64,000 nucleotides of DNA from Luteimonas marina (lineage in GTDB: Bacteria; Pseudomonadota; Gammaproteobacteria; Xanthomonadales; Xanthomonadaceae), in the NCBI RefSeq assembly GCF_007859325.1, contig NZ_VOHK01000002.1, positions 1 to 64,000 of the forward strand, written 5' to 3'. Below, piece by piece: positions 1 to 6,195 of the stretch. The notes below the pieces were generated by a model that had not been told where the DNA came from, made no database searches, and saw only the letters and a program-made list of their open reading frames with translations. Both the position numbers and the translations under genes were made by a program. Numbering within the stretch: position 1 is the stretch's first letter; every line of letters begins with the position of its first letter.

Positions 1-283
1 TCAGCGCGGGGTCACGGCCATACTCATCCTCAACTGCAACCCAGTCCAGTCCCATGTGCTGCGCAAGTGCGTCACCAAATGTGATCCCGAGGCATTGCAG
101 CTTGAGTGTGTCTGCTGCCGAGACCCATCCGTTAGTCAGAATTGCATCAACCAAGGCCAGCTTGCCCTCGACAGTGTTGTACTTGTCTAGGGCATGTGGC
201 TCGTAGTGATTCTTGACCCAGTCGCGCTTCGCCTCAACGTCGGCGGAGTCCTCCTGGTTCATGGCTTCGATGATCTGTTTCAT
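1..283 (-). CDS. DUF3806-domain cassette protein (3' part outside window)
   Basis: Reading from an ATG at 283 on the minus strand gives an open frame of 94 codons that runs off the left edge without a stop. The protein begins MKQIIEAMNQEDSADVEAKR and contains GDALAQHMGLDWVAVEDEYG near the visible end, which matches my memory of the DUF3806 family (unknown function). It lies 4 bp from the attC core at 287, so it is the coding part of the tenth cassette counted from attI. It is not in the ORF list because no stop is present. The function is unknown. The alternative, an unrelated soluble cassette protein, is less likely given the DEYGRDPAL motif. Confidence 0.7.
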   Translation of the reverse strand, partial: MKQIIEAMNQEDSADVEAKRDWVKNHYEPHALDKYNTVEGKLALVDAILTNGWVSAADTLKLQCLGITFGDALAQHMGLDWVAVEDEYGRDPAL

Positions 284-286
284 AGC

Positions 287-346
287 GCCTAACGCCTGAG
301 TTAAGCCGCGCCACGAAGTGGCGTCGGCTTGAATGAATTGTTAGGC
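287..346 (-). other. attC: attC site of cassette 9 (60 bp)
   Basis: It starts with GCCTAAC and ends with GTTAGGC on the plus strand, with the inner imperfect palindrome AAGCCGCGCC...GGCGTCGGCTT. It forms the cassette boundary next to the DUF3806 gene. Confidence 0.9.
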
Positions 347-663
347 GTCAACGCTACGACGGAAATGGGAGCACGACAAGGCCCGGCGCTTGAGATGTCG
401 CCGAAGCCGCAAACACTTGGGCACGCCGGCCGTGAACCTATCCCGGGCCTGGCCGAAGCCCGCAGCGAACCCTCAAGTTGCGACGGCATATCTCTACTTT
501 CCGAGGCCAACCGCCATGAATCACCCCGGCGTGCTGCACGAACCTGCCCGAAGCGGAGCTGGCCGAAGCGCGACGAACGACCCGCCGCCACAGACCAGAA
601 TTCTTGCAGTACCGCGACCGATCCGATCGCCGAAAACTGCACTGAGCGCAACTGCTTTTAGAC
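347..663 (-). other. Cassette 9 body, no convincing gene
   Basis: This is 317 bp between two attC sites. The only long frames begin at TTG codons without a Shine-Dalgarno sequence: minus 301-651, plus 329-661 and plus 390-713. All of them run into an attC site. The minus frame ends with attC-encoded residues NNSFKPTPLRGAA. The stretch is richer in G+C than other cassettes. I see no hairpin-plus-U tract or other RNA signal. It may be an ORF-less cassette, or may carry a promoter or small RNA. Confidence 0.5.
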
Positions 664-723
664 GCCTAACGCCTGAATTAAGCCGCGCCGCGAAGCGGCG
701 TCGGCTTGAATGAATTGTTAGGC
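664..723 (-). other. attC: attC site of cassette 8 (60 bp)
   Basis: Core GCCTAAC at 664-670 and GTTAGGC at 717-723, with the common inner hairpin between them. The stop codon of the 718-1212 gene is the TAA inside the right-hand core read on the minus strand. Confidence 0.92.
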
Positions 724-1212
724 ATCAGACTCCCACCTCTTGCCTGTTTGATCAACGGCGTATGCCTTGGAGACTGAATAGAGTTCTTCATCTCTGTTGA
801 GATATGTGCTGAACGTTCGTGATGACTTCGGTTGCAACGTATCCATGTTTGAGCCCGATGCTTTCTCGAGCGTAAGGGACCGCCCTGGCAGAGCGATGAG
901 GGCTGGTCGATCCTTTCCGGAGCTCGTGACTACGCCCACACTCTCTAGGGGCGCTGGTATGTTGCCAACGTTGCGAACGGTCACCAGATAAACTTCTACG
1001 AGGCTTGCGCTTTTCCAAGGCATTTCATGGGTGCCCTCTTGCATGCTCAGGATGTTAGTGGCCTGTTTTGGATGCTTGGTAAAGGACACCGTAATCTTGA
1101 TTTTCTCCTTATTCCGATTGTGTATGTAAGAGAAGAAGTTGATAGCGAGCGCTGCCGTTCCCGTAAGGGCGCCATAGAAGGCAAGCCAGTTTTCACTAAT
1201 CCAGTTTGCCAA
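718..1212 (-). CDS. Cassette 8 protein, N-terminal membrane anchor, unknown function
   Basis: A 164-residue protein with one hydrophobic segment at about residues 10-30 (LAFYGALTGTAALAINFFSY) followed by a basic stretch HNRNKEK, so the remaining 130 residues are probably cytoplasmic. The soluble part has beta-rich alternation (EVYLVTVRNVGNIPAPLESV), which may be an Ig-like or beta-sandwich fold. I do not recognise the family. Translation stops at the TAA inside the attC core, so the last residue is Ala from GCC. The start lies 15 bp inside the cassette from the next attC. Base composition is much less GC-rich than chromosomal genes. Confidence 0.7.
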   Translation of the reverse strand: MANWISENWLAFYGALTGTAALAINFFSYIHNRNKEKIKITVSFTKHPKQATNILSMQEGTHEMPWKSASLVEVYLVTVRNVGNIPAPLESVGVVTSSGKDRPALIALPGRSLTLEKASGSNMDTLQPKSSRTFSTYLNRDEELYSVSKAYAVDQTGKRWESDA

Positions 1213-1227
1213 GACATTTCCCCTGAT

Positions 1228-1287
1228 GCCTAACGCCTGAATTAAGCCGCGCCGCGAAGCGGCGTCGGCTTGAATGAATTGTTAGGG
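1228..1287 (-). other. attC: attC site of cassette 7 (60 bp)
   Basis: Plus-strand cores are GCCTAAC at 1228-1234 and GTTAGGG at 1281-1287. The inner palindrome is identical to most other sites in the array. Confidence 0.9.
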
Positions 1288-1291
1288 CGCA

Positions 1292-1942
1292 CTACTTGAT
1301 TTGCTTGAGCGCCCATTGGATATATTCGTATGCTTCGTCGAATCCGCTAAGCCCGAAAGAATCATCATTTGCTGAGCGATAGGGCCAATCGACGTATCTA
1401 GTTGCCACGGTGTCGCCAGAAATCAATTGTTGAACGATTTGCTTGCTTTGCGCGGCTGTGAAGACGCCCTCACTGTCTGATGGACTCTTTATCGCTGGGT
1501 TTGAATCAATGCGAATGGTTGCGCTTGTCCCAGGGTATTGATCCCCTCCAATGAAGACTTCGACACGGCCAGTTTGGTACAGCCATACCCAGAGCTTATT
1601 TCGTTGGAGATAGCATGACTTCTTGTCGTTCATTGGATCTTTCTTGCACGCGGTGCTCCAGTCGCTACCGCGTCCAAGAGCGCCACTTAGCTTTCCATCG
1701 GGTGATCCCGAGAAAGAGCCGCTGCCATCTGTGTAGTAGATACGATACGCAACGCCGTTGTGCGCACCTTCCTCGATTTTGTTCACCTCAATCGTGGAAA
1801 TCAGCTTCATTTCCGATTCTGAAACTACGCCTGATTCAGTGAATGGTGCTTGCGGCTTGAGAAGCGTTGGCTTTTCCACGCGAGTCTGTGCGAGTGCTGG
1901 CGCTACCATCAAAAGAGATGTGGCGAAAACAACGAGTCTCAT
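1292..1942 (-). CDS. Cassette 7 secreted protein, possibly IalB-like
   Basis: A 216-residue protein with a clear Sec signal peptide, MRLVVFATSLLMVAPALAQ, cleaved after ALA-Q. The mature part has two Cys residues (STACKK and KSCYLQ) that could form a disulfide. A C-terminal stretch, IRIDSNPAI...AAQSKQIVQQL, reminds me of periplasmic invasion-associated-locus-B-like proteins, but the resemblance is weak. It probably acts in the periplasm. The stop is just outside the attC, unlike several neighbours. No partner gene is evident because each cassette is an independent unit. Confidence 0.72.
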   Translation of the reverse strand: MRLVVFATSLLMVAPALAQTRVEKPTLLKPQAPFTESGVVSESEMKLISTIEVNKIEEGAHNGVAYRIYYTDGSGSFSGSPDGKLSGALGRGSDWSTACKKDPMNDKKSCYLQRNKLWVWLYQTGRVEVFIGGDQYPGTSATIRIDSNPAIKSPSDSEGVFTAAQSKQIVQQLISGDTVATRYVDWPYRSANDDSFGLSGFDEAYEYIQWALKQIK

Positions 1943-1958
1943 GAATATCTCCAGTGCG

Positions 1959-2070
1959 CCCTAACACCTAAGATAAGCCGCGCCGCAGCGGGGCGTGAAG
2001 CACATGGCAAGCTGTACCTGCCATGTGGTTTGCGCCCCGATGCGGTGTCGGCTTGAGCACATTGTTAGGC
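1959..2070 (-). other. attC: Long attC site of cassette 6 (112 bp)
   Basis: Cores CCCTAAC at 1959-1965 and GTTAGGC at 2064-2070. Between the usual AAGCCG and CGGCTT arms lies an extended hairpin carrying CACATGGCAAGCT and TGCCATGTGG, absent from the 60-bp sites but shared with 3875-3986. Confidence 0.88.
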
Positions 2071-2787
2071 TTCACTTGCCAACTCGATCACTGCTTGGCG
2101 GCCAGAAATTGATCGGAAGGATGCAGAAGCCTGCTTCTCTCCGAACAACTCCTCATGGTTCTTTCTCGGAATGGCGAACAGCCAGTAACCCGATCCTAGG
2201 CCGACTCGATTTTGTGCGTAGTAGCTCACCTTGTCGGAACCTTCTCTTGACCAAGAGTTGATCGTTCCGTTCTTATCCATGTCATCGAGAAGCCCTGCCG
2301 GAAGAAAAACCCTAATGACATAGCGTCCTCCGCCGATGCTGCTAGGTTCAGGGTATCCATTTCGTAGGAATGGTCGTGGATACTTGGGAGCAGTCCTATT
2401 GGGTATGTCGAAAAGATGGAGATCAAGCTCTATACGGTAGTTGTACCGTTGCTCAGTGGTTTCATGTCCTGCCGTGATGACCGCAGCGCAAGTAGTTTCT
2501 TCGCCCTCAAGCTGACAATTTTTCAGGCGGGATCTGAAGTCGGCCGCGAGCTCACGTGGAAGATGTCCTAAGGCAATAGTGTCGATCGATACAAGCACCG
2601 CGTTTGGATCGTGGGTGTTGTGATCCTCGGCTGTTAGCTTGACGCTGCAGAAAGTAAGAGCTGGTTCGTAGTAGGCGTTCTTTGCTATGCGCCGAATTTG
2701 CCTTTCGTAGTGGCTCGTTCCCGCAACTACGACAGGAAACAATCCACGCTCAGGCCAGTGATAAGGCATTTTTCTCTCTTCGGGCAT
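2065..2787 (-). CDS. Cassette 6 HIRAN-domain protein
   Basis: A 240-residue protein. Residues about 15-85 match the HIRAN pattern: FPVVVAGTSHYERQIRRIA near the start, then EDHNTHDPNAVLVSIDTIAL and GHLPRELAADF. HIRAN domains bind 3' single-stranded DNA ends in SWI2/SNF2 helicases such as HLTF, but here the domain is not fused to a helicase. The remaining 150 residues (DLHLFDIPNRT..., RYVIRVFLPAGLLDDM) are unrecognised. The stop TAA comes from the attC core. An alternative start at Met7 is possible. Whether it acts on DNA is inference from the domain only. Confidence 0.78.
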   Translation of the reverse strand: MPEERKMPYHWPERGLFPVVVAGTSHYERQIRRIAKNAYYEPALTFCSVKLTAEDHNTHDPNAVLVSIDTIALGHLPRELAADFRSRLKNCQLEGEETTCAAVITAGHETTEQRYNYRIELDLHLFDIPNRTAPKYPRPFLRNGYPEPSSIGGGRYVIRVFLPAGLLDDMDKNGTINSWSREGSDKVSYYAQNRVGLGSGYWLFAIPRKNHEELFGEKQASASFRSISGRQAVIELASEA

Positions 2788-2807
2788 TCAGCATGCTCCA
2801 CAGTGAA

Positions 2808-2867
2808 GCCTAACGCCTGAATTAAGCCGCGCCGCGAAGCGGCGTCGGCTTGAATGAATTGTTAGGC
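2808..2867 (-). other. attC: attC site of cassette 5 (60 bp)
   Basis: GCCTAAC at 2808-2814 and GTTAGGC at 2861-2867 flank the common inner hairpin. Confidence 0.92.
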
Positions 2868-3233
2868 CTCATCCTCGACGCGCGCAAGCTTGTACGCAAC
2901 AGCGAAGCCAAGGCCGCAGATAAGCAGCAACCACATTGACGAGTCATGGCGGTAAGCCAATACCGGGGCGACGTACCGTGTGGTGCCTTTGACCGGGACG
3001 GCAACCGGTTGGTCATTGGACGGAACTAGACCGCCAGCGATAACGAGCCTCTCTTGGCGCATGCCCCAAATTGCGAGAATCCCGAAGCAAATGGCCCAAA
3101 GCAGCCAGATGGCGTGCTTGCGAGATACCGGGTTCTTGGGGCGCCGGAGAGCAGCAATGAGCAATCCTGGTATGAGCAGCGCAAGAGCTGCTAGTGCCCA
3201 AGAGTCTGAAAGGATTGCTTGAATGTATGGCAT
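2862..3233 (-). CDS. Cassette 5 membrane protein, unknown function
   Basis: A 123-residue protein with three hydrophobic stretches: about residues 10-28 (SWALAALALLIPGLLIAAL), 41-58 (IWLLWAICFGILAIWG) and 100-116 (MWLLLICGLGFAVAYKL). This predicts a small inner-membrane protein with a periplasmic or cytoplasmic loop of about 40 residues. I do not recognise the family. The stop codon is the TAA within the attC core, giving a C-terminal Ala. The ATG is 4 bp from the neighbouring attC, so its ribosome-binding sequence lies at or within that attC. Confidence 0.68.
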   Translation of the reverse strand: MPYIQAILSDSWALAALALLIPGLLIAALRRPKNPVSRKHAIWLLWAICFGILAIWGMRQERLVIAGGLVPSNDQPVAVPVKGTTRYVAPVLAYRHDSSMWLLLICGLGFAVAYKLARVEDEA

Positions 3234-3236
3234 GAG

Positions 3237-3296
3237 GCCTAACGCTTGAGTTAAGCCGTGCCGCGAAGCGGCATCGGCTTGAACGAATTGTTAGGC
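3237..3296 (-). other. attC: attC site of cassette 4 (60 bp)
   Basis: GCCTAAC at 3237-3243 and GTTAGGC at 3290-3296. The inner palindrome has compensating changes (GCCGTGCC against GGCATCGGC) relative to the array consensus. Confidence 0.9.
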
Positions 3297-3297
3297 C

Positions 3298-3849
3298 TCA
3301 GCCTCTCACAGAGCCATCCCGATCCAACGTGCGTGACATCTCATCCTGCACCCAATTACCGTACAGCCGAACTGCACAGCTTACAGATTCATTCTCTTTA
3401 TCTAGCGCCGCCCCAATGACTCGACCATTGCTAGTATTCCACTCAATTCCCTTAGAAAGATCGCCCAAGCTAATTTTCTTAGGATTATTGGGGTAGTACT
3501 TTTCCTTTCCTTTTCCAAACTTGTGATCCAAGACATTGTAAATTGGATCACATGACCGATCAGCGAAGTAAACTGTCGCGGAAGCCAAGTGGGAGTTGAA
3601 GAAATTTAGGGTAGCTCCTGTGGCCTCAACTCCAGCAACAATGGGCATTACTCTGAGCTCGCAGCGCCTAGCGTCAGAAGATGGCAGGGAAGAAAGATTC
3701 TGCCCACACGTCATGTCGGCATAATTTTCCATATGTTGTCCGATGCATACGTCATCCGCACATGGGCCGATTGGAAACTTTGCCGATTCGTTCTTGTCAC
3801 ATGAGCACAGAAGTACCGCAATTACTGCAAATTGCCTTAGCATCTTCAT
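3298..3849 (-). CDS. Cassette 4 putative lipoprotein
   Basis: A 183-residue protein with a lipoprotein signal: a basic start MKMLR, hydrophobic FAVIAVLL, then the lipobox-like LCSC with Cys17 as candidate lipidated residue. A few charged residues follow (DKNESAKF). The mature part is Cys-rich at its start (GPCADDVC, MTCGQ, RRCEL), suggesting disulfides in the periplasm. The C-terminal part (AALDKENESVSCAVRLYGNW) looks beta-rich. No known family was recognised. It is among the least GC-rich genes in the window, consistent with transfer as a cassette. Confidence 0.7.
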   Translation of the reverse strand: MKMLRQFAVIAVLLCSCDKNESAKFPIGPCADDVCIGQHMENYADMTCGQNLSSLPSSDARRCELRVMPIVAGVEATGATLNFFNSHLASATVYFADRSCDPIYNVLDHKFGKGKEKYYPNNPKKISLGDLSKGIEWNTSNGRVIGAALDKENESVSCAVRLYGNWVQDEMSRTLDRDGSVRG

Positions 3850-3874
3850 ACGGATTCCCTTGAACCCAAGTGAG

Positions 3875-3986
3875 GCCTAACGCTTAAGTTAAGCCGCGCC
3901 GCGTAGTGGAGCGAACCACATGGCAAGCTCTTTCTGCCATGTGGTTTGCGGAACGAAGCGGTGTCGGCTTGAACGCATTGTTAGGC
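3875..3986 (-). other. attC: Long attC site of cassette 3 (112 bp)
   Basis: GCCTAAC at 3875-3881 and GTTAGGC at 3980-3986. It contains the same extended hairpin arms (CACATGGCAAGCT and TGCCATGTGG) as the attC at 1959-2070. Confidence 0.88.
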
Positions 3987-4328
3987 CGCTGCTCGCCGGC
4001 CTAGAGAGGGAACGTCTGAAGCTTGAACCAGCTGGCCAGCTGAAGCTTTTCGCTTCGCGCTCCTGAACTCTGCAACCATGCGGGAGAAATGAAGCGACTC
4101 ACGAATTGGCGCTGGCACAACGATGGCAGCAAGAAGAACCGGTAGCAAGAACGCCCACGGCGAGACTGGCATGTCTTGAAGATAGCCTATCCCGATCGGC
4201 ACCAAACCGCAGACGGCCATGAAACTAGCGAGCTTGACCCCATGCCAAATCCAAAAGCGGCGCCATTCGATGGCCGCAGCTAAGCCTTGCTCGATATCTT
4301 CAAGTGTCAACACGGTTGGGAGTTCCAC
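3981..4328 (-). CDS. Cassette 3 membrane protein, unknown function
   Basis: A 115-residue protein with two predicted membrane helices, about residues 30-50 (LASFMAVCGLVPIGIGYL) and 56-76 (SPWAFLLPVLLAAIVVPAP). The N-terminus is acidic and the C-terminus basic (SAKRKASAG). The topology is probably a hairpin with both ends in the cytoplasm. The stop TAA is supplied by the attC core. No family was recognised. Its long attC differs from those of most neighbours, which hints at a separate cassette origin. Confidence 0.66.
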   Translation of the reverse strand: MELPTVLTLEDIEQGLAAAIEWRRFWIWHGVKLASFMAVCGLVPIGIGYLQDMPVSPWAFLLPVLLAAIVVPAPIRESLHFSRMVAEFRSAKRKASAGQLVQASDVPSLGRRAAA

Positions 4329-4332
4329 AGCG

Positions 4333-4402
4333 GCCTAACGCTTGAGTTAAGCCGACTTGGCCCGCGTAGCGGGACAAGTTCGGCTTGAACGAATGGTTAG
4401 GG
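4333..4402 (-). other. attC: attC site of cassette 2 (70 bp, divergent)
   Basis: GCCTAAC at 4333-4339 and GTTAGGG at 4396-4402. The inner stem is AAGCCGACTTG...CAAGTTCGGCTT with loop side GCCCGCGTAGCGGG, so it is structurally conserved but differs in sequence from the array consensus. Confidence 0.88.
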
Positions 4403-4619
4403 CGCCGGCGACAGAACTGCCGGACCCCGTTGCCGGAACTGTACGCCAACCGATCGCCGCTGTGAGCTTGCCCCAAGTCAACTCGGGACTGGCACGCCCC
4501 ATGGAATACGGCAAGCCTGCGGCTTGCCCCAGACCTGTCGGCATTGAAAGTGCAGCGCGGAAATCTAGAGCAGCCAGCTTTGGCGAAAGAGTGTCAGTCG
4601 CTTGAACCTGCACAGACAT
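4347..4619 (-). CDS. Cassette 2 doubtful ORF
   Basis: A 90-codon frame from an ATG at 4619, 19 bp inside the cassette, reading through most of the body and ending within the attC. No Shine-Dalgarno sequence precedes the ATG. The product is low in complexity, has no recognisable domain, and its last 20 residues are attC-encoded. A plus-strand frame at 4357-4605 overlaps it. The cassette may have no protein product. It is listed because it is the only ATG-initiated minus-strand frame here. Confidence 0.25.
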   Translation of the reverse strand: MSVQVQATDTLSPKLAALDFRAALSMPTGLGQAAGLPYSMGRASPELTWGKLTAAIGWRTVPATGSGSSVAGALTIRSSRTCPATRAKSA

Positions 4620-4637
4620 GGATGCTTAGCCCGAGCG

Positions 4638-4697
4638 CCCTAACGCCTGAATTAAGCCGCGCCGCGAAGCGGCGTCGGCTTGAATGAATTGTTAGGC
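4638..4697 (-). other. attC: attC site of cassette 1 (60 bp)
   Basis: CCCTAAC at 4638-4644 and GTTAGGC at 4691-4697, with the consensus inner hairpin. This is the attC of the attI-proximal cassette. Confidence 0.92.
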
Positions 4698-4997
4698 ACC
4701 ACCGACGGGATGCCAGAACGAGATATCCGGCGGCCCCGCGAGGAAGGCGCCGGCGCTTTGGATGAAGGATTGAATGTGTGGTTGCTGCATATGCGGCCCA
4801 AGAAAAGTCTCTTGGCTTGGCCAGTACTCGATCAGTGTGAAGCGAGCCGGGTCGCTTGCGTCCTGGAGCATGGTGATGCCGCCGCAATCTGGCTCAATGG
4901 CCTGGACGGCAGCGATGAGAGTGCCAATCTCGCGCTTGGCTGTGTCCACACGCTCCGGAAGTGCACGATAGCTGACGATTACGACTGCTCCGCTCAT
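4692..4997 (-). CDS. Cassette 1 ABM-domain monooxygenase-like protein
   Basis: A 101-residue protein spanning a single antibiotic-biosynthesis-monooxygenase (ABM, YgiN-like) ferredoxin-fold domain. It starts with the strand VVIVSYRALP, has a helix RVDTAKREIGTLIAAVQAIE, then the typical ARFTLIEYWPSQETFLGPHM (W and the trailing His). Such proteins are small dimeric cofactor-free oxygenases or quinol monooxygenases, but many have no known substrate. As the first cassette it is closest to the predicted Pc promoter at 5064-5092 and should be the best expressed. Translation ends at the TAA of the attC core. Confidence 0.85.
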   Translation of the reverse strand: MSGAVVIVSYRALPERVDTAKREIGTLIAAVQAIEPDCGGITMLQDASDPARFTLIEYWPSQETFLGPHMQQPHIQSFIQSAGAFLAGPPDISFWHPVGGA

Positions 4998-5023
4998 ACG
5001 CGCCCCGATTAGGTTGATGTGGT

Positions 5024-5092
5024 GCCTAACGCCAATTAGACCCCAAACCGGGGTGTAGCGCCGAATATGCTTGCGGACGGGAGGGGCGTCAA
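5024..5092 (-). other. attI: attI site region
   Basis: The core GTTAGGC on the minus strand (GCCTAAC at 5024-5030 on plus) joins cassette 1 to DNA with no attC-type palindrome. This marks the attI side of the array. A short inverted repeat ACCCC...GGGGT at 5040-5054 lies inside. The inner boundary is approximate. Confidence 0.75.
5064..5092 (-). promoter_or_regulatory. Putative cassette promoter Pc
   Basis: On the minus strand TTGACG (5092-5087) and CATATT (5069-5064) are separated by exactly 17 bp, pointing into the array about 65 bp before the first cassette gene. This matches 5/6 and 4/6 of the sigma-70 consensus. A Pc in attI or intI is the norm for integrons. No transcript evidence is available. 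Confidence 0.5.
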
Positions 5093-5143
5093 TCAGGGTT
5101 TTCCTACAGGCACCAATGCTTTGGCCGGATGGTTTTCACGCGA

Positions 5144-5157
5144 CTGTGGCCTGACAG
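5144..5157. promoter_or_regulatory. CTGT-N6-ACAG palindrome upstream of intI
   Basis: CTGTGGCCTGACAG lies 30 bp before the intI ATG, where LexA sites often occur in other integrons. Spacing is 6 rather than the 8 of the enterobacterial SOS box, and Xanthomonadaceae LexA uses different motifs. This makes it only a candidate operator. Confidence 0.25.
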
Positions 5158-5187
5158 TTTGGAATATCCGGCAAGGAGGCGGTTGTT

Positions 5188-6195
5188 ATGGGATATGACC
5201 ACATGCAGGCCGGCGTATCCGGCGTGCCGCCAGTGGATGCACGACCGAAGCTGTTGGACGAAGTTCGCGCACGGATGCGGCTCAAACACTACAGTTTGCG
5301 GACAGAGCAGGCCTACCTGTACTGGATTCGCCGGTATATCCACGCCAATGGCAAGCGCCATCCGCGCACGCTCGACGGCAAGGCAGTGGAAACCTTTCTG
5401 ACGCGCTTGGCCACGGACGACCACGTTGCGCCAAGTACGCAGAATCAGGCGTTGTCGGCCATTCTTTTCCTGTATCGCGAGGTGTTGGCGCTCAAGCTGC
5501 CTTGGATGAAGGACGTGGTTCGCGCCAAGCGGGCGCCGAAGTTGCCGGTCGTGCTGTCCCGCGCGGAGGTCGAACGATTGCTCGAGCAGTTCTCCGGCCG
5601 CGACTGGCTGATGGCGGGCCTGCTCTACGGCAGCGGCCTGCGGCTGATGGAATGCCTGCGCCTGCGGATCAAGGACGTCGACTTCGCCCGCACCGAGATC
5701 ACCATCCGGGACGGCAAGGGGGGCAAGGACCGGCGAACGGTATTGCCGGCGCGCTTGTCGTCGGCGTTGCGCCTGCAGGTCGATGCGGTGCGCACGCTGC
5801 ACGCGGAAGAACTGTCGCGTGGCTTCGGCGAGGTGGCGCTGCCGCACGCCCTGGCGCGCAAGTATCCGGGGGCAACACGATCGCTCGACTGGCAGTACCT
5901 GTTTCCCGCGTCGCGTCGCAGCATTGATCCGCGCGACGGGCGCATCAAGCGCCATCATCTCGACGAGAACGTGCTGCAGCGCGCGGTCCATCGCGCCGCC
6001 AAGCGCGCCGGCATCGATAAACCCGTCACGCCGCACACGCTGCGCCACAGTTTCGCCACGCACCTGCTCGAGGCCGGCGCCGACATCCGCACGATCCAGG
6101 AGCTGCTCGGCCACAAGGACGTCGCCACCACGCAGATCTACACGCACGTGCTCAATCGCGGCGCGGGCGGGGTGCTCAGTCCGCTTGATCGCTGA
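5188..6195 (+). CDS. intI: Integron integrase IntI
   Basis: A 335-residue tyrosine recombinase that recombines attC hairpins with attI. The SAM-like core-binding domain is at about residues 20-110 ([18 protein letters not shown]). The catalytic set is complete: Arg152 in [10 protein letters not shown], Lys near 177-180, the box [10 protein letters not shown] with His283 and Arg286, His309 in LLGHKD, and Tyr318 in TTQIYTH. The integron-specific insert before the LFP motif is present at about 215-240 ([19 protein letters not shown]), which separates it from XerC/D. The start is set by AAGGAGG at 5173-5179, 8 bp before ATG. It appears intact and functional. The gene is far more GC-rich than the cassettes, like the host. 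Confidence 0.96.
   Translation: MGYDHMQAGVSGVPPVDARPKLLDEVRARMRLKHYSLRTEQAYLYWIRRYIHANGKRHPRTLDGKAVETFLTRLATDDHVAPSTQNQALSAILFLYREVLALKLPWMKDVVRAKRAPKLPVVLSRAEVERLLEQFSGRDWLMAGLLYGSGLRLMECLRLRIKDVDFARTEITIRDGKGGKDRRTVLPARLSSALRLQVDAVRTLHAEELSRGFGEVALPHALARKYPGATRSLDWQYLFPASRRSIDPRDGRIKRHHLDENVLQRAVHRAAKRAGIDKPVTPHTLRHSFATHLLEAGADIRTIQELLGHKDVATTQIYTHVLNRGAGGVLSPLDR

Larger units (their letters stand above)
1..6195. mobile_element. Chromosomal integron: intI, attI and a minus-strand cassette array (left end outside window)
   Basis: The element comprises an integron integrase at 5188-6195, an attI junction near 5024 and nine attC sites ending at 287. Coding strands of all recognisable cassette genes are minus, divergent from intI, which is the usual integron layout. 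Seven attC sites are near-identical in sequence, as expected for a sedentary chromosomal array rather than a mixed class 1 integron. Cassette DNA is visibly poorer in G+C than the flanking chromosome. The array continues past the left edge, so the total cassette number is unknown. The right boundary is the intI stop, followed immediately by a convergent Lrp gene. Confidence 0.92.

Noticed and set aside
329..713. Plus-strand frames inside cassette 9
   Set aside because: TTG starts, no Shine-Dalgarno and opposite to the direction of every other cassette gene.
1..5030. CRISPR array from regularly spaced near-identical 60-bp units
   Set aside because: Units are attC sites with GTTRRRY/RYYYAAC cores, spaced by 240-750 bp of coding DNA and next to intI, not short-spacer repeats.
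5144..5157. SOS box controlling intI
   Set aside because: Spacing of 6 bp does not fit the enterobacterial LexA box, and LexA of this group recognises other motifs; kept only as a weak candidate.
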